Counted from the first letter of the stretch, positions 23,006-36,185 are shown. The stretch: DNA of 64,000 nucleotides from Cryptomeria japonica (GCF_030272615.1 NC_081413.1:719159867-719223866); one strand, 5' to 3'. Notes: a model not told the origin generated them from the sequence alone. A program made the numbers and translations.

Positions 23006-24384
23006 TTCAGATGCATTCTATTGATGGGTTCCTTGAGCTGATCCCCATCCTGTGTTGATAGCTGATATGCTCCTGACCCAAATATTGTTGTGACCACAAA
23101 TAGACCTAACCAGTCTGGTTCAAACTTTCCTTTCTTTTCTCGATCTGACTATTGTCATGGATTTTCCTTTAGTACTAGTTTCCCAATTTGAAAGGTTTGT
23201 GGTTTGACCTTGTGATTATAACTTCGGCACATTCTTTGCTGATATACCTTTAAATGATCAAAGGCATTTTTTTTTTTTTCATGGATTAATTCTTACTCCT
23301 GCAATATAGATACTCGTTGTTCTTCATCTGGGTTAAGACCTTTTAATGATACTCATAGAGAAGGTATCTCTTCTTGTATTGGTAGTATTGCTTCTGATCC
23401 ATAAACAAGAGAGAAAGGTGTGGCACCTGTTGGTGTGAGGATACTAGTATGGTAGGCCCATAGAGAAGGGTTCAATTGAATATGCCAATCTGAGCCAGCT
23501 TCATTCACTATCTTTTTGAGGATTTTCAAAATAGTTTTGTTTGATGTTTCTTCTTGCCCATTTCCTTGTGGATAGTAGGGTGTGGAAAATTTGTGTTGGA
23601 TCTTGAATTTCTCACATAGTTCTTGGACATCCTGATTCTTGAATGGTCGCCCATTATCAGTGATAATGGTCATGGGTATTCTATAGTGATAGATGATGTA
23701 GTTAAAGATAAATGCAACAATTTGTTTTCCTATGATATTGATGAGAGGTATTGCCTTAATCCATTTTGTGAAATATTTGGTAGCTACAAGGATGAATTTG
23801 TGACCATCAGATGAAGAAGGATTTATCTTTCCTACTAGATCAGGACCCCATTGGTAGAAAGGCCAAGATGTTGTCAAAGCATGAAGTTCTTGTGCTGGTG
23901 CATGAATCAAATTCTCATGGATCTGACATTGTTTGCATGTTATAGCTATCTAAAAAGAATCTCGTTCCATAGTTGGCCAATAATAGCCCAAGAGTATGAG
24001 TTTTTTTGAAAAGGTAAGACCACTTGAATGAGTGCCACAAATACCATTATGGAATTCATTTAAGGCCTTCTCAGACTCTTCTTGTTCAAGAATTCTTAAA
24101 AGAGTATCATCCAGACCTCTTTTAAAAAGGGTATCCGCAACAAGAGTATAATGGGAGGATTGGTGAATAAAGTTTCTCTTTTGATTTTTTGACAAATCGG
24201 GAGGTAGGGTGTTATCTTTTTGGTATGTATAAGTTTGGCCATAGCAGGAGGAATCATGCCCAACAAGGTGACAGATAATTTGGGAATCAGGACAATTATG
24301 AGAAGGGTAAAACAACTCTTCCACCAAGAATTCATAACGTTCTTGATTTTCCTGTGTCTGAAGTAGAGAAGCAAGTGTTGCCAT
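23006..24384 (-). pseudogene. Gypsy-2 integrase
   Basis: Integrase inserts the element DNA into the host genome. The zinc-binding part is H-NGICGTHSSG...CKQCQ (about 24060-23920). The core has the first Asp in GPDLVGKI, the second in TIITDNGRPF and the Glu in GNGQEETSNK, so D-D-E is complete (23353-23910 is open for 185 codons). The C-terminal GKFEPDWLGLFVVTTIFGSG and LKEPINRMHLKK (about 23130-23010) match Tat integrase ends. Stops occur at about 23950, 23353, 23300 and 23160. Confidence 0.88.
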
Positions 24385-24760
24385 GGCATCTGCTTCTTTG
24401 TTGTTATTTCTACAAAATACTTCTTGAAATCATCTACCACCTTTTTGTAAGGCATTAGTTTGTCATCCTTTGTTTTTTAATCATCATTAACTTGATCGAT
24501 GACAAGTTGAGAGTCTCCAAAGACTTGGAGTTGTGTAATGTTCCATTCTATAGCCATTTTGATACCTATAACCAAAGCTTCATATTATGCTATATTGTTG
24601 GTGCATGGAAAGCTTAATTTGTATGCTTTCACAATTGTATGACTTTGTGGTATGATTAATAGAAGACCTACTCCTAATCCATGTTGTGTATATGAACCAT
24701 CAAAGTATAATTTCCATGTTTGTGTGGTGACCATTAGGATATCAACATCGGGAAATTAAA
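24385..24760 (-). pseudogene. Gypsy-2 archaeal-type RNase H (aRH), after gRH
   Basis: Minus-strand reading gives WKLYFDGSYTQHGLGVG (catalytic Asp), TNN-I-A-stop-YEALVIGIKMA (the catalytic Glu is replaced by a stop at about 24585), LQVFGDSQLVIDQ (Asp), and NNKEADAMATLASLL (Asp) after a frameshift near 24420. This is the RVT_3-type RNase H of Tat elements. It lies between gRH and integrase, the usual place. It provides the comparison for the different order in the 38405-64000 element. Confidence 0.8.
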
Positions 24761-24789
24761 TGAGTAAAGGACAATCATTTTTGAAGTGG

Positions 24790-26105
24790 TGCCTCGGCTA
24801 GTTGGTCTGTAGTGACTTGTCCCTTGATAGCTTTTCTGTCCGCATACTCAATATCAAACTCACTCAGGATCATGATCCATTTTGCTTATAGTCCTAGTAA
24901 TGTTGCCTTGCTGAGCAAATACTTCAATGGATCGATTTTAGCTATCAACTTGATGGAGTGAGATAGTAGATAGTTTCTTAATTTTTGAGAAGAAAAAACT
25001 ATTGCCAAGCATGCTTTTTCTATTGGGGAATATTTGAGCTCGTATCCCACTAGTGTTCTGCTGGTGTATTAGGTGGACCATTCTTTTCCTTCATTATCTT
25101 GTTGTGCGAGAAGAACTCCTAATAATACTTTGGTGGTTGATACATAGAGTAACAACATCTTTCCTTGAATTGGTGACATTAGGATGGGTGGTTGCATGAG
25201 ATAGGTCTTGATCTTGTTGAATGTGTCCTCACATTGATGGTCCCATTTGAGATGAACATTTTTGTGTAATAGATGAGTAAATAGTTGACATTTATCTGCT
25301 AATTGAGCCACAAATCTTCTGATTGACTGGAGTCTTCCTTGGAGTGATCTAAGTTGACTGATATTCTTGGGAGATTCCATTTCCATGATTTCTTTGACCT
25401 TAGCTAGATCTACTTCGATACCTCTAGTTGAAATAATGTATCCCAATAACTTTCTTGAAGTGACACCAAAGGCACATTTCTTAGGATTTAGTCGTAACTT
25501 GTACTATTCTAATTGGTCAAAGATATTTTCCAATATCTCTTTATATTCTTCTCTGTTGTATGATTTGGCCAAGTTGTTATCCACATAGTCTTCCATGAAT
25601 GTATGCATCATGTCATGGAATATTGTTGTCATAGTTCTCTAATATGTGGCACCTACGTTCTTTAATCCAAAAGGCATGGCATTCAAGGAGAAAGTACCCC
25701 ATGGACATGTGAAAGATGTCTTTTATTAATCTTCAGGTGCTATTTTAATCTGATTGTATCCAGAGAAACCATCCATTAGAGAAAACATGGAGTGTCTAGC
25801 CGTTAAATCTACAATGATGTCACTGTTAGGCAAAGGAAAGTCATCCTTTGGACATGCATTATTAAGATCTCTGAATTTTGTGCTACTATGATAATTTTGT
25901 TTGGTTTGGAAATAGGAACGATGTTTGATACCCACTGAGGATATGCTATAGGTCTGATGAATCCTACATCTAGTAATTTATTTAGTTCTACTTCAACTAG
26001 GAGAAAAATATGTGGATGCATATTCCTTAATTTTTGTTTCATTGGTTTGGCTCCTGGACTGACATTTAAGTGATTCATAATAATATCTAGATCCAATCCT
26101 GGCAT
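24790..26105 (-). pseudogene. Gypsy-2 reverse transcriptase and gypsy RNase H
   Basis: RT begins MPGLDLDIIMNHL, followed by KPMKQKLRNMHP, FRDLNNACPKDDFPLPN, SLMDGFSGYNQIKIAPED and a MPFGLKNVGA-type motif. The catalytic loop is YVDN at about 25572-25583, where YVDD is expected, so one catalytic Asp is lost. RNase H follows as LLLYVSTTKVLLGVLLAQ (no first Asp), TLVGYELKYSPIEKACLAI (Glu present), KLIAKIDPLKYLLSKATLLG and KWIMILSEFDIEY, which is strongly Tat-like. Frameshifts lie near 25850 and 25630. Stops occur at about 25731, 25507 and 25066. Confidence 0.87.
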
Positions 26106-27740
26106 GTCTGCATATGATTAGGTGAAATTCATTTGCAGTCATTTAAAGAATTCCATATATTGTTGCATTTCTTTTTCTGACAGAGAAGTTGTTGGATGTA
26201 GGATCTTTGGTTGCTCTGTTGTCCTGCCTCTATTGGTTTGATCAAAATTGATGACCTTTCTCGATAGTACTCAAGTAAAGTGTCAAATCTCCCATCTTCT
26301 GACACCTCGAGGAGGTTTCACCATTAGATGTGTCCTTTCTTTTTACTTTTTCCTGATCTAATGTTGCCAAGAAATGGTTTTCAACATTCGACCTAATATT
26401 GTTTTCTTTATTTTCCTTTTTGCGACTGGGAGATTTGGCACCCACTTGATTGGAAGATGCATTGCTGAAATTCTTGGTGAAAGTTGTTGCAGGTTTGATT
26501 GAATTAAGATATATGAATATGGCATGGTCATTCAGAAATGTATCAATGGCAGTATGTATTTCATTTTCCCAATCGATAAGTTCGGGGTGGATTAGAGGTA
26601 AGGGATATGTCAAAGTTTTCGATATGTATGTCAATGTCTAGAACAATACTCTCATCAGAATGACCTTTCACAAGGAGATCCTGATCATTCACAATTAAGT
26701 CCAAGTCAGCCGAATGTGATTCTAATTCAAGTGGGCTAGTTCCTAATGTTTGCCCTCCATACATGTGAACTACATCGGCTCCTACATCTTATTCAAGGCA
26801 ATTTTCTTCAGCTGATTCTTCAGAATGATAAGAATCCCATTCCCATTCATTAGAATTTTTCTCACTTGCAGATTGCAATCTACAAATTTCTTCATATAGC
26901 ATTTGATTTGTTTCTTCTCTTTTTCTTGCTATATCTTTTCTTCTTTCATATTCAACTTCTTCTAGACTGAGATTGAGTTTTTTCAGCCTTGCTATGAGCT
27001 CTCCTTGATTAGTACTAGGATCGTGCTTGTTTTGATTGAGATTTAAGGCTGCTTGGGAGGTACCATTAGTTTGTTTTTCCTATTGATTTGAGGATTGCTT
27101 CTTTTTCCATTTCATGTTTTCTTGTGCTTGTTGCTTGGCAGATGCTTCTTCCCTTTCAATTGCAAGTTGTTCTTGTCTGTTTTCATATTATTCTTGTTGT
27201 TGGTTAGACAATATGTCTTCTAGTAGAGTAAATTATCCATAACCTAAGCCTTCTTTGTCTATAGCCTGCTGAGTATGAGGTTGGATAGGTTTTGAGATAC
27301 CTTCTTTTCTTTTTCCTATAGGACCTATTCCAATGTATCCCATTTTTTCAAGAATGTTAAATACTTTTCCATACATTTTAGTGGGTATTCTGACATTGTT
27401 GATCTTTTGTTGGACTTCTTCATCCTTGTATAGTCACTGTAGCATATATTTGTCTTCTATTTCCTCTGATAAGGTCCCAACACTAACAAACGCTCCATGA
27501 AATATTGGAAGATGTCTCACAATTGGTTGTTGTTTAGAGTTTGATGGTTTTCCATAGGATTTAGGAGAAAGAGGTAATTGGGATAGTGAATATTCTTCGT
27601 TCCCTCGATCTCTTAGTTGCATTGGTTTTTCCATACTTGACAAAATTGAGGCAAATGATTTTTCTTTGGTTTGTGTGTTTGAAGATGATTCCTCCCTATT
27701 ATGAGGAACAATGACTTCTTGAGCTGGTTTGAGATTACTA
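26106..27740 (-). pseudogene. Gypsy-2 protease-RT spacer of pol
   Basis: This long linker contains open pieces at 26242-26634 (DWENEIHTAIDTFLNDHAIF and the lysine-rich DQEKVKRKDTSNGE), 26561-26764 and 27434-27643. It is homologous to the Gypsy-1 spacer at 119-1447. A Glu/Lys-rich segment at about 26830-27200 looks like a coiled coil. No enzyme motif is seen. Confidence 0.55.
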
Positions 27741-28327
27741 CAATACTGAAATGGATTTGAATCTGCCGAGATTGAGATTTCCTGCCCATTGTAGGGAAAT
27801 TTTAGGCACTGATGATATGTTGATGGAACAACTTGTATGTCATGTATCTAGGGTCTTCCGAAGAGTATGTTGTATGATAAGTCCAAGTCTAGAACTTGGA
27901 ATGTTGTGTCTTTTTGCAAAGGTCCCACTCTGATGGGTAATATCACAATTCCTTTAGAGGAACACTCTTCTTCATCATATGCTTTGATGGTGATATTTTT
28001 TTGGGGATCAACTGCATCTTCTAAATAACCTAGAGCACTGACAAGACTCAATGAGAAAATGTTTAAGCCAGCTCCACCATCTATTTGGACACGTTTAATG
28101 CACGTCTTGTGAATGAGGACTTCAATATGAAATGGAGCATTATGGGGATGTTGCAAGGACATATCATCTTCTTTGGTAAATAATAAGCAGTGAGGGGTTG
28201 TGAGGTGTCCTACCATGGTTTGGAATTGATCTATATCAAGATCTTTGGACATTGTTGCATCGACTAATGCTCTTTCTAGAATTTCTTTGTGTGCAGGTGA
28301 AAGCTTTAAAAGTTCTAAGATGGATAT
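27741..28327 (-). pseudogene. Gypsy-2 aspartic protease
   Basis: An open piece at 27848-28252 contains VQIDGGAGLNIFSLSLVSALG, with the D-G-G-A active-site strand intact. It is followed by ITIKAYDEEECSSKGIVILP and VLDLDLSYNILFGRP. A stop follows FGRP, and VVPSTYHQCLKFPYNGQEI continues the frame at about 27845-27785. The domain is better preserved than in Gypsy-1. Confidence 0.8.
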
Positions 28328-30215
28328 TTACACCGGGGTCTTCTGCAGTTGATCCACTAGACTGTATTGTTTTGTAGTGGATGACATGTTAGTTGTAGGA
28401 CCTTGAAAAACAACTCTGGCTTTGCTTCGTGTGATAGCATGAGCAGGTTCTTGATGTTGTTTCTCTTTAACCACGCTCACATTTACCACATTGTCATGTG
28501 CATGAACATTGTTCACCTTTGCTTTAGCTTTACCATTATGCTTTGTTGATGATTCACCCTTCTCATAGTTAGGATGTGGAGTTTTGAAAGTTATGTAAGA
28601 TTCGTTTGTTATATGTCCACCCACAGTTATCACTCCATTATCAATCAAATCTTGGATGACATGTTTTAATCTTTGATAAGCATCTGTTTGGTGTACTTTG
28701 TTTCGATAGAAATCACAATAATGATTATCATTCCACCAAACAGGTTTTACCTTGGGTTCAAATTTTGTTGCTTTTGGCAAGGTAATTAACTTGTTTGCGA
28801 GAAGCGTCTTTAATGCTAACCCAAGTGGTTCACCAATGTTTGTAAATTTCCATCGAAAGAAATTGTTGATAGTTGATTTTGTATGATTGTTGTTTTGTTG
28901 AGCCACTGCTGAGTGATTGGATAAATTAAAAACTGGTTGCTTTGGTTTTACATTTTTGTTATCCACTATCCCATCATTGACAATATTTTGATTTCTATTC
29001 CAAAATTTTGTCTTATCATTGTTATTGTTGTTATTGTTATTAGGAGCATGAACTCCTTCTTTGTATAGCTTCAAATCACCTTTCTTTACCATAGCTTCTT
29101 CCATTCTAATTCCATTATCAATCATTTTTCAAAATTTTGTTGGCATTGCATTTTTCAGATTATAACTCATTTGATCATTTAGGTTGTCGATGAATATATC
29201 CATTTTTCATATTCTAGCATTGTACGAGGATATCGTGAAGCTAACCGTCTCTATCTCTGTAGAAAGGTCATGAAAGGTTATCCACTCTTTTGTTTAGTAT
29301 TACATAGGTCGAGCATTCTGACCTCATGTTGAATGTTGTACAAGTATTGTGAAACAAATTATCCACCAATTCTGTGAATGATCTAATTCCAAGCAAAATT
29401 TTGGAGAACCATTCCATAGCTAGTCCACTTTAGCTTTTTGGAAATAATCTCATCAAGTAGGTATCCTCATGTGCAAACTCCATACTCATTGTGCAAAATT
29501 CTCGTATATGATCTTGGGATCAGTGCGTCCATCATATTTTTTGTATCTAGGAGTTTTGCAACCTATAGGAAATGGTATCATGTTTAGATTTATATCAAAT
29601 GGGTAAGGACAGATTTCCTGAAGTGAGTATCTTCTAACATTTCCTCTCTGCATACCTTGAATCTGTGTTTGCAGTGTTTTTTGTTTGTTGTGTAAGAGTT
29701 TTGATAGGATTATCAACATGATTTATTCTTGTATAACCATGAGTGTGCGTTCTATTATGATCTTGATATCTTCTTGTATCATCTTGACTCCTTGTGTCCT
29801 CATTAGATTTGACATGATTGAGAATTTCTATGTCATCTTTTTTGGGAATGGAAGTTTTCTCATTAGTTCTTGTGTTATCAGGAATTGTTGTGTCATCCTT
29901 TTTATGACCTAAAATATCCTCATGTCATTCGTTATCATGGAAAGGGTCACTTCTCTTTTATCCCAATTTTCTCACATCAAATCTTGGGGGAGTGTAGCAC
30001 CAGAGTTAGCTAACATTAGGAAGTATTTTTCTGTCTCCCTCCAATATTTTCTTCATTAATTTATTGAATTTAGGATCTTGTTTGATTTCTCTAAGTTGTT
30101 GTTCTTTTATTTCCCCTTCTTCTTGTATTTCATTTTTTTGTTCCATGTTCCTATAATCTTCAGTTATTTCAAATGTTTCTATTTCTGTTTTTGTAATCTT
30201 TCATCTTTGAGCCCT
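28328..30215 (-). pseudogene. Gypsy-2 gag
   Basis: The N-terminal part (about 30150-29990) is charged (EEGEIKEQQLREIKQDPKF). The capsid opening is PYPFDINLNMIPFPIGCKTP with RYKKYDGRTDP (29486-29719). The region 29130-29485 is badly decayed. The 265-codon open piece at 28328-29125 has MEEAMVKKGDLKLYKEG, an Asn run (AAC/AAT repeat at about 29018-29043), a worn knuckle HYCDFYRNKVHQTDAYQRLK (last Cys replaced by Ala), and a basic linker to protease. Confidence 0.75.
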
Positions 30216-31010
30216 GGTTAAAACGGGCATAAACGTGTTCTGAGTGTTTTGCGAGGTTTAAATCTTCTATAATGTGTCACAATAAGTGATCTTTTCAAGT
30301 ATTTGTGTGTTTGCAAGTTTTTCGATCTTAGTTTTGGAGTGCAAATTTTGTGATTTTTTATATGACCAAGTTCAATAGGAATGATATATCCTCTGATAAA
30401 GAATGAGGTTATTCTGATCAAGAGTTGTAGTTTCGTGATAAAGGAGGATGGTGCCTGATGAGAAACTATGTTTGAATGATCAGTTTATCAAAGAAAATGT
30501 GATGTTTCACTTTAAGTTGTTAGATATTTAAACTTGTTTGAGGTGAATACTTGAGAACCCTTAGCATGTCTAGTCTTGAATCTATTTTAACAGAAGATAA
30601 CCTGATTGAATGACCCAAGAAGATGACCTAGTCTCTATGTTTGATTGTCTGAGAAATGGGTTGTTTGTATTTTCTAATTTTGGTGTAGTTTACTAGAAAC
30701 ACTAACAAAATGACCAGGAACACTGCTATGCTAACCAAAAATGCTGACAAACTTACTAGAAACGTTGATACACTGACCAGAAATGCTGAGAAACAAACCA
30801 AAAATGCTATCATACAATGCATTGACTCTAAAGTTCAAAATAATGATGTGTAGATTCAACAAATTGAGTGTTTGAACTTAGGAGATTATAATTTTGACCC
30901 AACATGGTAATTTTCAGACTCAGAGAACTGATATTTAGACCTAGCAAGTACAAACTAGGAAATCTAATGTTGCTACATGAGCAATTTGACATTCAACTCA
31001 AAAGAGTTGT
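30216..31010 (-). other. Gypsy-2 leader, gag-proximal part, with 21-bp heptad array
   Basis: No gene is recognised. A 21-bp tandem array at 30691-30815 (units like GACCAGAAATGCTGAGAAACA on the plus strand) is open on the minus strand and gives an FLVSVSA-type heptad repeat. The segment 30893-31010 is homologous to 37068-37185 on the other side of the LINE insertion (shared ATACCTAGCAAGTTCAA-like core). Confidence 0.6.
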
Positions 31011-31279
31011 TTTTGATTAAGAAAAGATAGGTTTTAAGGGACCTGAAACCCGCTTACAAAATGAAAGATGAGCATGAAAGAAACAAAACAAAATAGTTGC
31101 AAAAGACTAGCACAAAAACCCGCATTAGGACAAAAAGACAACAAGGAGCCAACAAGAAATTGGCATCTAAAACCCAACATTACATATCAATTTAATACTT
31201 TTATAGACTCCTCAACATTCTGGACCAGTAGCATCATCACTTTAACCACTTCCCTCAGATCATTTCTCTCATGTTTCAG

Positions 31280-33000
31280 CTAGATGTCTTTTGTTTTGGT
31301 CTCCATCTCAGTGGTGTTCTGTCTCATCCTTCGCCTGGAAATTTGATGAGTGGAGCTGGAGGTCGATGCATCTTCAATGATTACCAAGTTTTTATCCTGA
31401 TTTTTCCTCTCTAAGTGATCCACCAAGGCATTCATATTCTGTGACGAAACTTTAAGGACCTCAAGACTATGGTTCATGAAGCTTTTCAGAGCTTTCTCAG
31501 TATGAGCAACCCGGGTATTGATATTGTCTTTATCCTCCTCAACTTGTTCTTTCACAATTCTGATAACACCCTCTAGATGTTTCAAATCCCCTTTAATCAG
31601 ATATTTTTCCAGCCAGTCCTCCATCTCGATTTCCTCCTTAGCTTCACTAGTTTTCATCTCCTCATTCTTTTTCCCTGAATTTGTTTCCTTAATCAAATTG
31701 TTTATCTTATTTTCCAAATCCCTTTGTTTGCTTTGAATGCTAGTAATGTTGTCAATAACCCATTTCTAGAAGTTGAAGGATTCCACAGTACAGTTATGGG
31801 TAGTATTCAAAATAGTATTCATTGAATCCCTACCCTACTCAGTTCCCACATAATTAAAGTTGTCTTCCTCCTTAGAATTCAGGGTGACATTCCTGCTATC
31901 CGAGCCCATAGGGTTAGAGTAAGGGTTTTCAGAGTTACCCCCTTCTTCCTCTTCACCAACCTTCTCATCCTTCTCACTCTCCATTTTTGTCTCACTATCC
32001 TTTCCCTTTTCCTCCTCCAAATCACAATGCACCTCCGTTTCCACATTATCTATTTCAGCTCTCCATTTTTTATGGGTAGGGGTATTAGGTTGATCCTCAT
32101 CCGAAATAGATTCTTATAGCTCTCAAAAATATATGCATTAGTTACCAGGGGATCATCTTTGCTAGCCCTAACTTTCTCCTTCAGGTATTCATAAATGAGC
32201 AATATGAGCCCCTGATGGGCTATAGGGTAAGAATTAGGCTTTTTAGCGTGATCAGCCAGACTCTCATTCAAAGAGGACGCTAAGTAATAAGGCAGGGAGA
32301 TTTTAGCCCCATGACAAAAGTGATTAAGGATTGCAAAATGATAGTTATAGATTTTAGTGAATCTACCATCAACAGTGAGAAAATCCATTAAAACCGTTTA
32401 AACTTTCTGCCAGAAGGACTTTACCTACTGAGGAATGTAGTAGGAGATGTTGTCTTTCTTGACAAGCTTGACCTTCTCATCCTCTGATTTTGGGAACTTT
32501 TTGAACGCTTCAGCTGCATACTTCCGGTCTCTATAGAATTTAGTACCCTCCTTCTAAAGACCCATGACCTCTGCTACCAAGTCCTCATCAATTTGCCATA
32601 TCTCCCCAAACAAGGTGACTCTGTTGTTGTTCTAGCCTCTGGAAAACCCATGTGACACCAAATTTTTGCTTTCGTGTAGATTTTCCATATAGTTAGTAAA
32701 GCCATATCAATGAAGCCTTCTCCAAAATTTTCATTCACTTTTCCAATTTTTGCAGCCAAGGGGTTCGTTCCTGTTTAAATTACCAACCATTTTAAACAAC
32801 AAGTAGAAATACCCAAAGATGTATTTCACAGTCCACGAAAATAACCCTAAGTTCTTGTGTAAAATTCTATAATAATAGCACGGAGTCTCTTTCTTGGTTT
32901 TAAAGCTTATGTTAATGGCCGTACAAAACCAACATTTATTATTATAGTCCTCCTCACATTTTTGTTCATAGAAATGATGCCAAACAACAATCATTAACTG
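31280..33000 (-). pseudogene. Unknown ORF downstream of the LINE RNase H
   Basis: Overlapping minus-strand pieces form a protein of about 570 codons broken by frameshifts and stops. The N-terminal half contains KSEDEKVKLVKKDNISYYIP, LTVDGRFTKIYNYHFAILNH and ISLPYYLASSLNESLADHAK then AHQGLILLIYEYLKEK. The C-terminal half is acidic (EEEKGKDSETKMESEKDEKV), then coiled-coil-like (KHLEGVIRIVKEQVEEDKDN) with a basic SRRRMRQ patch. The central segment recalls ITFDYASFIADAIHGGLIGI and YSLLMHLFLFKG in ORF3 at 45493-47046, by eye only. It may be a LINE 3' transduction or a separate retrotransposon accessory ORF. Confidence 0.45.
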
Positions 33001-33064
33001 ACAGTTAATCTGCCCCCAAAACTCTGTCTTTGGAATCTAGACCCCAAAAGAGAATCATAAAATT

Positions 33065-34475
33065 AACTTGATTCATTGATGCGATCAAAAAATAATTGCT
33101 TTCTAACAACCCTTTTACAATGGGTCTCTCCAATATATTTAACATCAACCTCTAAATTGACCCCTTCATTCACTAAGAGATCTGCAACCTTATTGCCTTC
33201 TCTTAGAGTATGAGTTACGATAATACTAACATAGTTATTTAATAATTTTTTAGCACTTTCTACTAGGTTAATAATATTCTAAGAAATAGAACTAGTACCT
33301 TTAATGGCTTGGATGATATTTAGGGAATCCCCTTCCAGCCAAATTTTTTTAAATTTGAACTCCTGAGAAAGCTAGAGGCTTTTTAGCATGGCCAAAGCTT
33401 CAGCCACATGATTATTTTGGACTCCAAAAGGAGAAGCAATAGCTGCAATACAGACACCTTGAGCATTTCTGATGACTCCTCCACCACCAGACTTATCAGG
33501 GTTGCCTTTATCCACCCCATCAAAATTCACCTTTATCCAATCATGATCAGGAAAGTGCCAGACAATATTATCTCTCATATTCTTATTGTCAGATTTGCAA
33601 ACTTTGTGTATTAAGTTCCATTCAGTGAGGATGCCTTTTTTAGTTTCATTCATATCAGTAACAAACCATTGATTATTATTCTTGTGAGGAATATTTATGT
33701 TCTCTTTTATAGCCTTGCAAAATTTTTCAAAGACAACTTGAGGGGTGCACTTAGCTTCCCTAAATATTCTGTTGTTTCTCTCTTTCCAAATTCCCCAACA
33801 AGTCATGGGGAGGATCATGGACCAAAGGTTCTTAATAAGATGACAATTGGTGGGGAAAGTCCATTGCCAAATAATTTCCTTGAGACTCTTGTTCATGACC
33901 CAATTAACTTTCCATTTCTCCCATAACTTACTCCAAATTTCCCAAGTAAATGAGCAATGGAAAAATAGATGATCAACTGATTCTTCCTCTTTCTGGCAAA
34001 GCTCACACCTGTTAGGGAATTTGAAACCTCTTCGGACCAAATTGTCAGTTGTCAGGATCCTATTATGAGTAGCAAGCCAAAGAAACACATTGACTTTAGG
34101 GATCAAAATTCTATTCCAAAATTTACCCCAAATGGGGTTACTGGTCTGAGAGAAAGTGTTTTTGTAGGCAAAAGCAACCATAAATTCACCTCTAGGATTA
34201 CTTTTCTAGAGAAAAACATCTTCATAGTCTTTGTTCATAGAAAAAGATAGCAGCTCCTTCTGGAGCAGGGAAAATCCAGCATGTATAACATCAAGCCTCA
34301 CCCAATTGTTCTCCTTCCAATAGTCACACACCATTGGTCCAAACCTCCTTTTACATTCCTCAATAAATTGACTTTTGCCTTGATCAAAGAGAGATTCATT
34401 CTTCATCCAAGGATCCTCCCAAAACCTTATTTTGTCACCTTTTCCCAGGACCCATCCAGCTCCAGCTTTGGCCAC
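33065..34475 (-). pseudogene. LINE ORF2 C-terminus: zf-RVT motif and RNase H
   Basis: After RT the ORF continues with GAGWVLGKGDKIRFWEDPWM, then FLWLATHNRILTTDNLVRRG and CELCQKEEESVDHLFFHCSF, the zinc-binding zf-RVT-type segment. RNase H follows: VNFDGVDKGNPDKSGGGG (Asp), HVAEALAMLKSL (Glu), WLEGDSLNIIQAIKG (Asp) and HTLREGNKVADLLVNEG (Asp), so all four catalytic residues remain. Stops occur at 34206, 33372 and about 33280. The domain order matches plant LINE proteins. Confidence 0.87.
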
Positions 34476-36185
34476 TTTTATGGATTTTATAATACTATTC
34501 CAAATGAAGGATCCAATAGGGATGTCTTCAGAGTTAAGGACATCTTGGATAGGCTTCTTCTGAATATATTTGTCAAACCAGATTCAGTTCCAAAAGCTTT
34601 CCATAATTGTTTTGCTAGGAGAGCTTTATTAAAGGTTTTTAGATTTTTAATCCCAAGCCCTCCTTTGCTCTTTGGTTTACACACTTTGTCCCAAGAAACC
34701 AAGGATATCCTCTTTTTTTCTTCAACTCCTGACCATAGAAATCTCTTCTGGATTCTTTCCAATGCTTCAGCAAATTTAGCCGGGATCCCAAATAAGCTGA
34801 GAGCATAAATAGGGAGGTTCTGGAGAGTAGCTTGAAGAAGTTGCAGCTTCCCAGCCTGAGATAAAATGAATCCTTTCCATCCAGCAAGTTTTTTGTTAAG
34901 TTTATCAATAAGCATATTCCAGAAGGAGTTTGGGGGAACTAAACCCAATGGAAGACCCAGGTAGGTGGAAGGGAGCATGTCCACCTTGCAACTAATAATT
35001 TTAGCAATTCTCTGTTGTCTTATGACCGGAGTGTTCATGAAGTATATAGCCAATTTGTCCCAATTGACTTGCTGGCCAGTAGCCAAAGCATAAGAATTAA
35101 GAGTAGATTTGAAATCATCAGCCTCCCCAATAGACGAATATCCCATAAGGATAGTATCATCAACAAACTATTGGTGAGAACAAAAAACATTAGCAAAGGA
35201 AGGTTGAAGGCCTTTGATAATTTTATTTACTTTCAAATTATGGATCAATCTGCTCATGCTCTCTACCAAGATGGTGAAAAGAATAGGAGATATGGGATCT
35301 CCTTGTCTGAGCCCCCTTGATGATTTAAAGAATTTAGTAGGAGATCCATTAATGAGAATAGAAAACATAGGCGTAGATATCAGCTCTTTGATAATTTTGG
35401 TTATCTTCTCATCAAATCTAAAAGCCTCCATAATTCTAAGAAGAACTTGCCAATCCACTCTATCATAAGCTTTCACCAAATCCAACTTTATAAAAAATCC
35501 TTCTTTATTAGCAGCATTGAGGGAATGCATATTCTCATGCACAAGAATGATAGAGTCTAAAATCTGCCTACCAGAAACAAAACCTTTCTGCTCCTCAGAT
35601 ATGATGAAGGGGAGGACAGCCAAAATTCCAGTAGTCAAAACTTTGGATATGATCTTATAGAAAGAGTTACATAGACTTATTGGCCTAAATTTTCCCATTG
35701 AATCTACCCCAACAACTTTAGGAATTAATGCAATAAAAGTGGAATTGAATTCCTTAAGGACTCTATTAAAGCCAAAAAATTCTTTTACCGCATTGACTGT
35801 ATCTTCTCCCATGATATGCCAGAATTCCTGGAAGAAAAACATAGGGAATCCATCAGGACCCGAGGCTTTATCCCCTTGAAAAGAAAAGACAGCTTTTTTA
35901 ATTTCTTCAGCAGAAGGGATAGCAGACAGGGCCTTATTCTGATTAGGATTAATGATCTTGGGAATGATATTAATCAAATCTTGTTGTTGGGTATAATCAA
36001 TATCCTTGTTCTTGGTGAGGAGCTGAGAAAATAACCCAATAGCTTGATCCTTGATTTCATCCTTGTTAAGAAGAATTTTGTCCTCAGTAATTAATCTGGA
36101 GATTCTATTTACAGCTTTATGTTTCAAAGAAGTCATGTGGAAAAATTTGGTGTTTCTATCCCCAACCTCCAACCAAATCGCCCTA
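34476..36185 (-). pseudogene. LINE ORF2 reverse transcriptase
   Basis: The 334-codon piece (35168-36172) has GDRNTKFFH, SFQGDKASGPDGFPMFFFQE, FNSTFIALIPKV, FRPISLCNSFYKIISKVL, FVSGRQILDSI, FFIKLDLVKAYDRVDW (first catalytic Asp) and GLRQGDPISPILFTI. One stop at 35168 is followed at once by FVDDTILMGYSS, the catalytic FVDD loop. TYLGLPLG, LAGWKGFILSQAGKLQLLQA and GGLGIKNLKTFNKALLAK follow in 34487-35146, in the same frame. A frameshift near 34480 leads into the C-terminal domain. Only few changes are inactivating, so this is a comparatively young insertion. Confidence 0.9.

Noticed and set aside
22809-23058. Plus-strand Phe/Ile-rich frames as membrane proteins
   Set aside because: They are the reverse of a T-rich 27-bp repeat at the end of the Gypsy-2 integrase.
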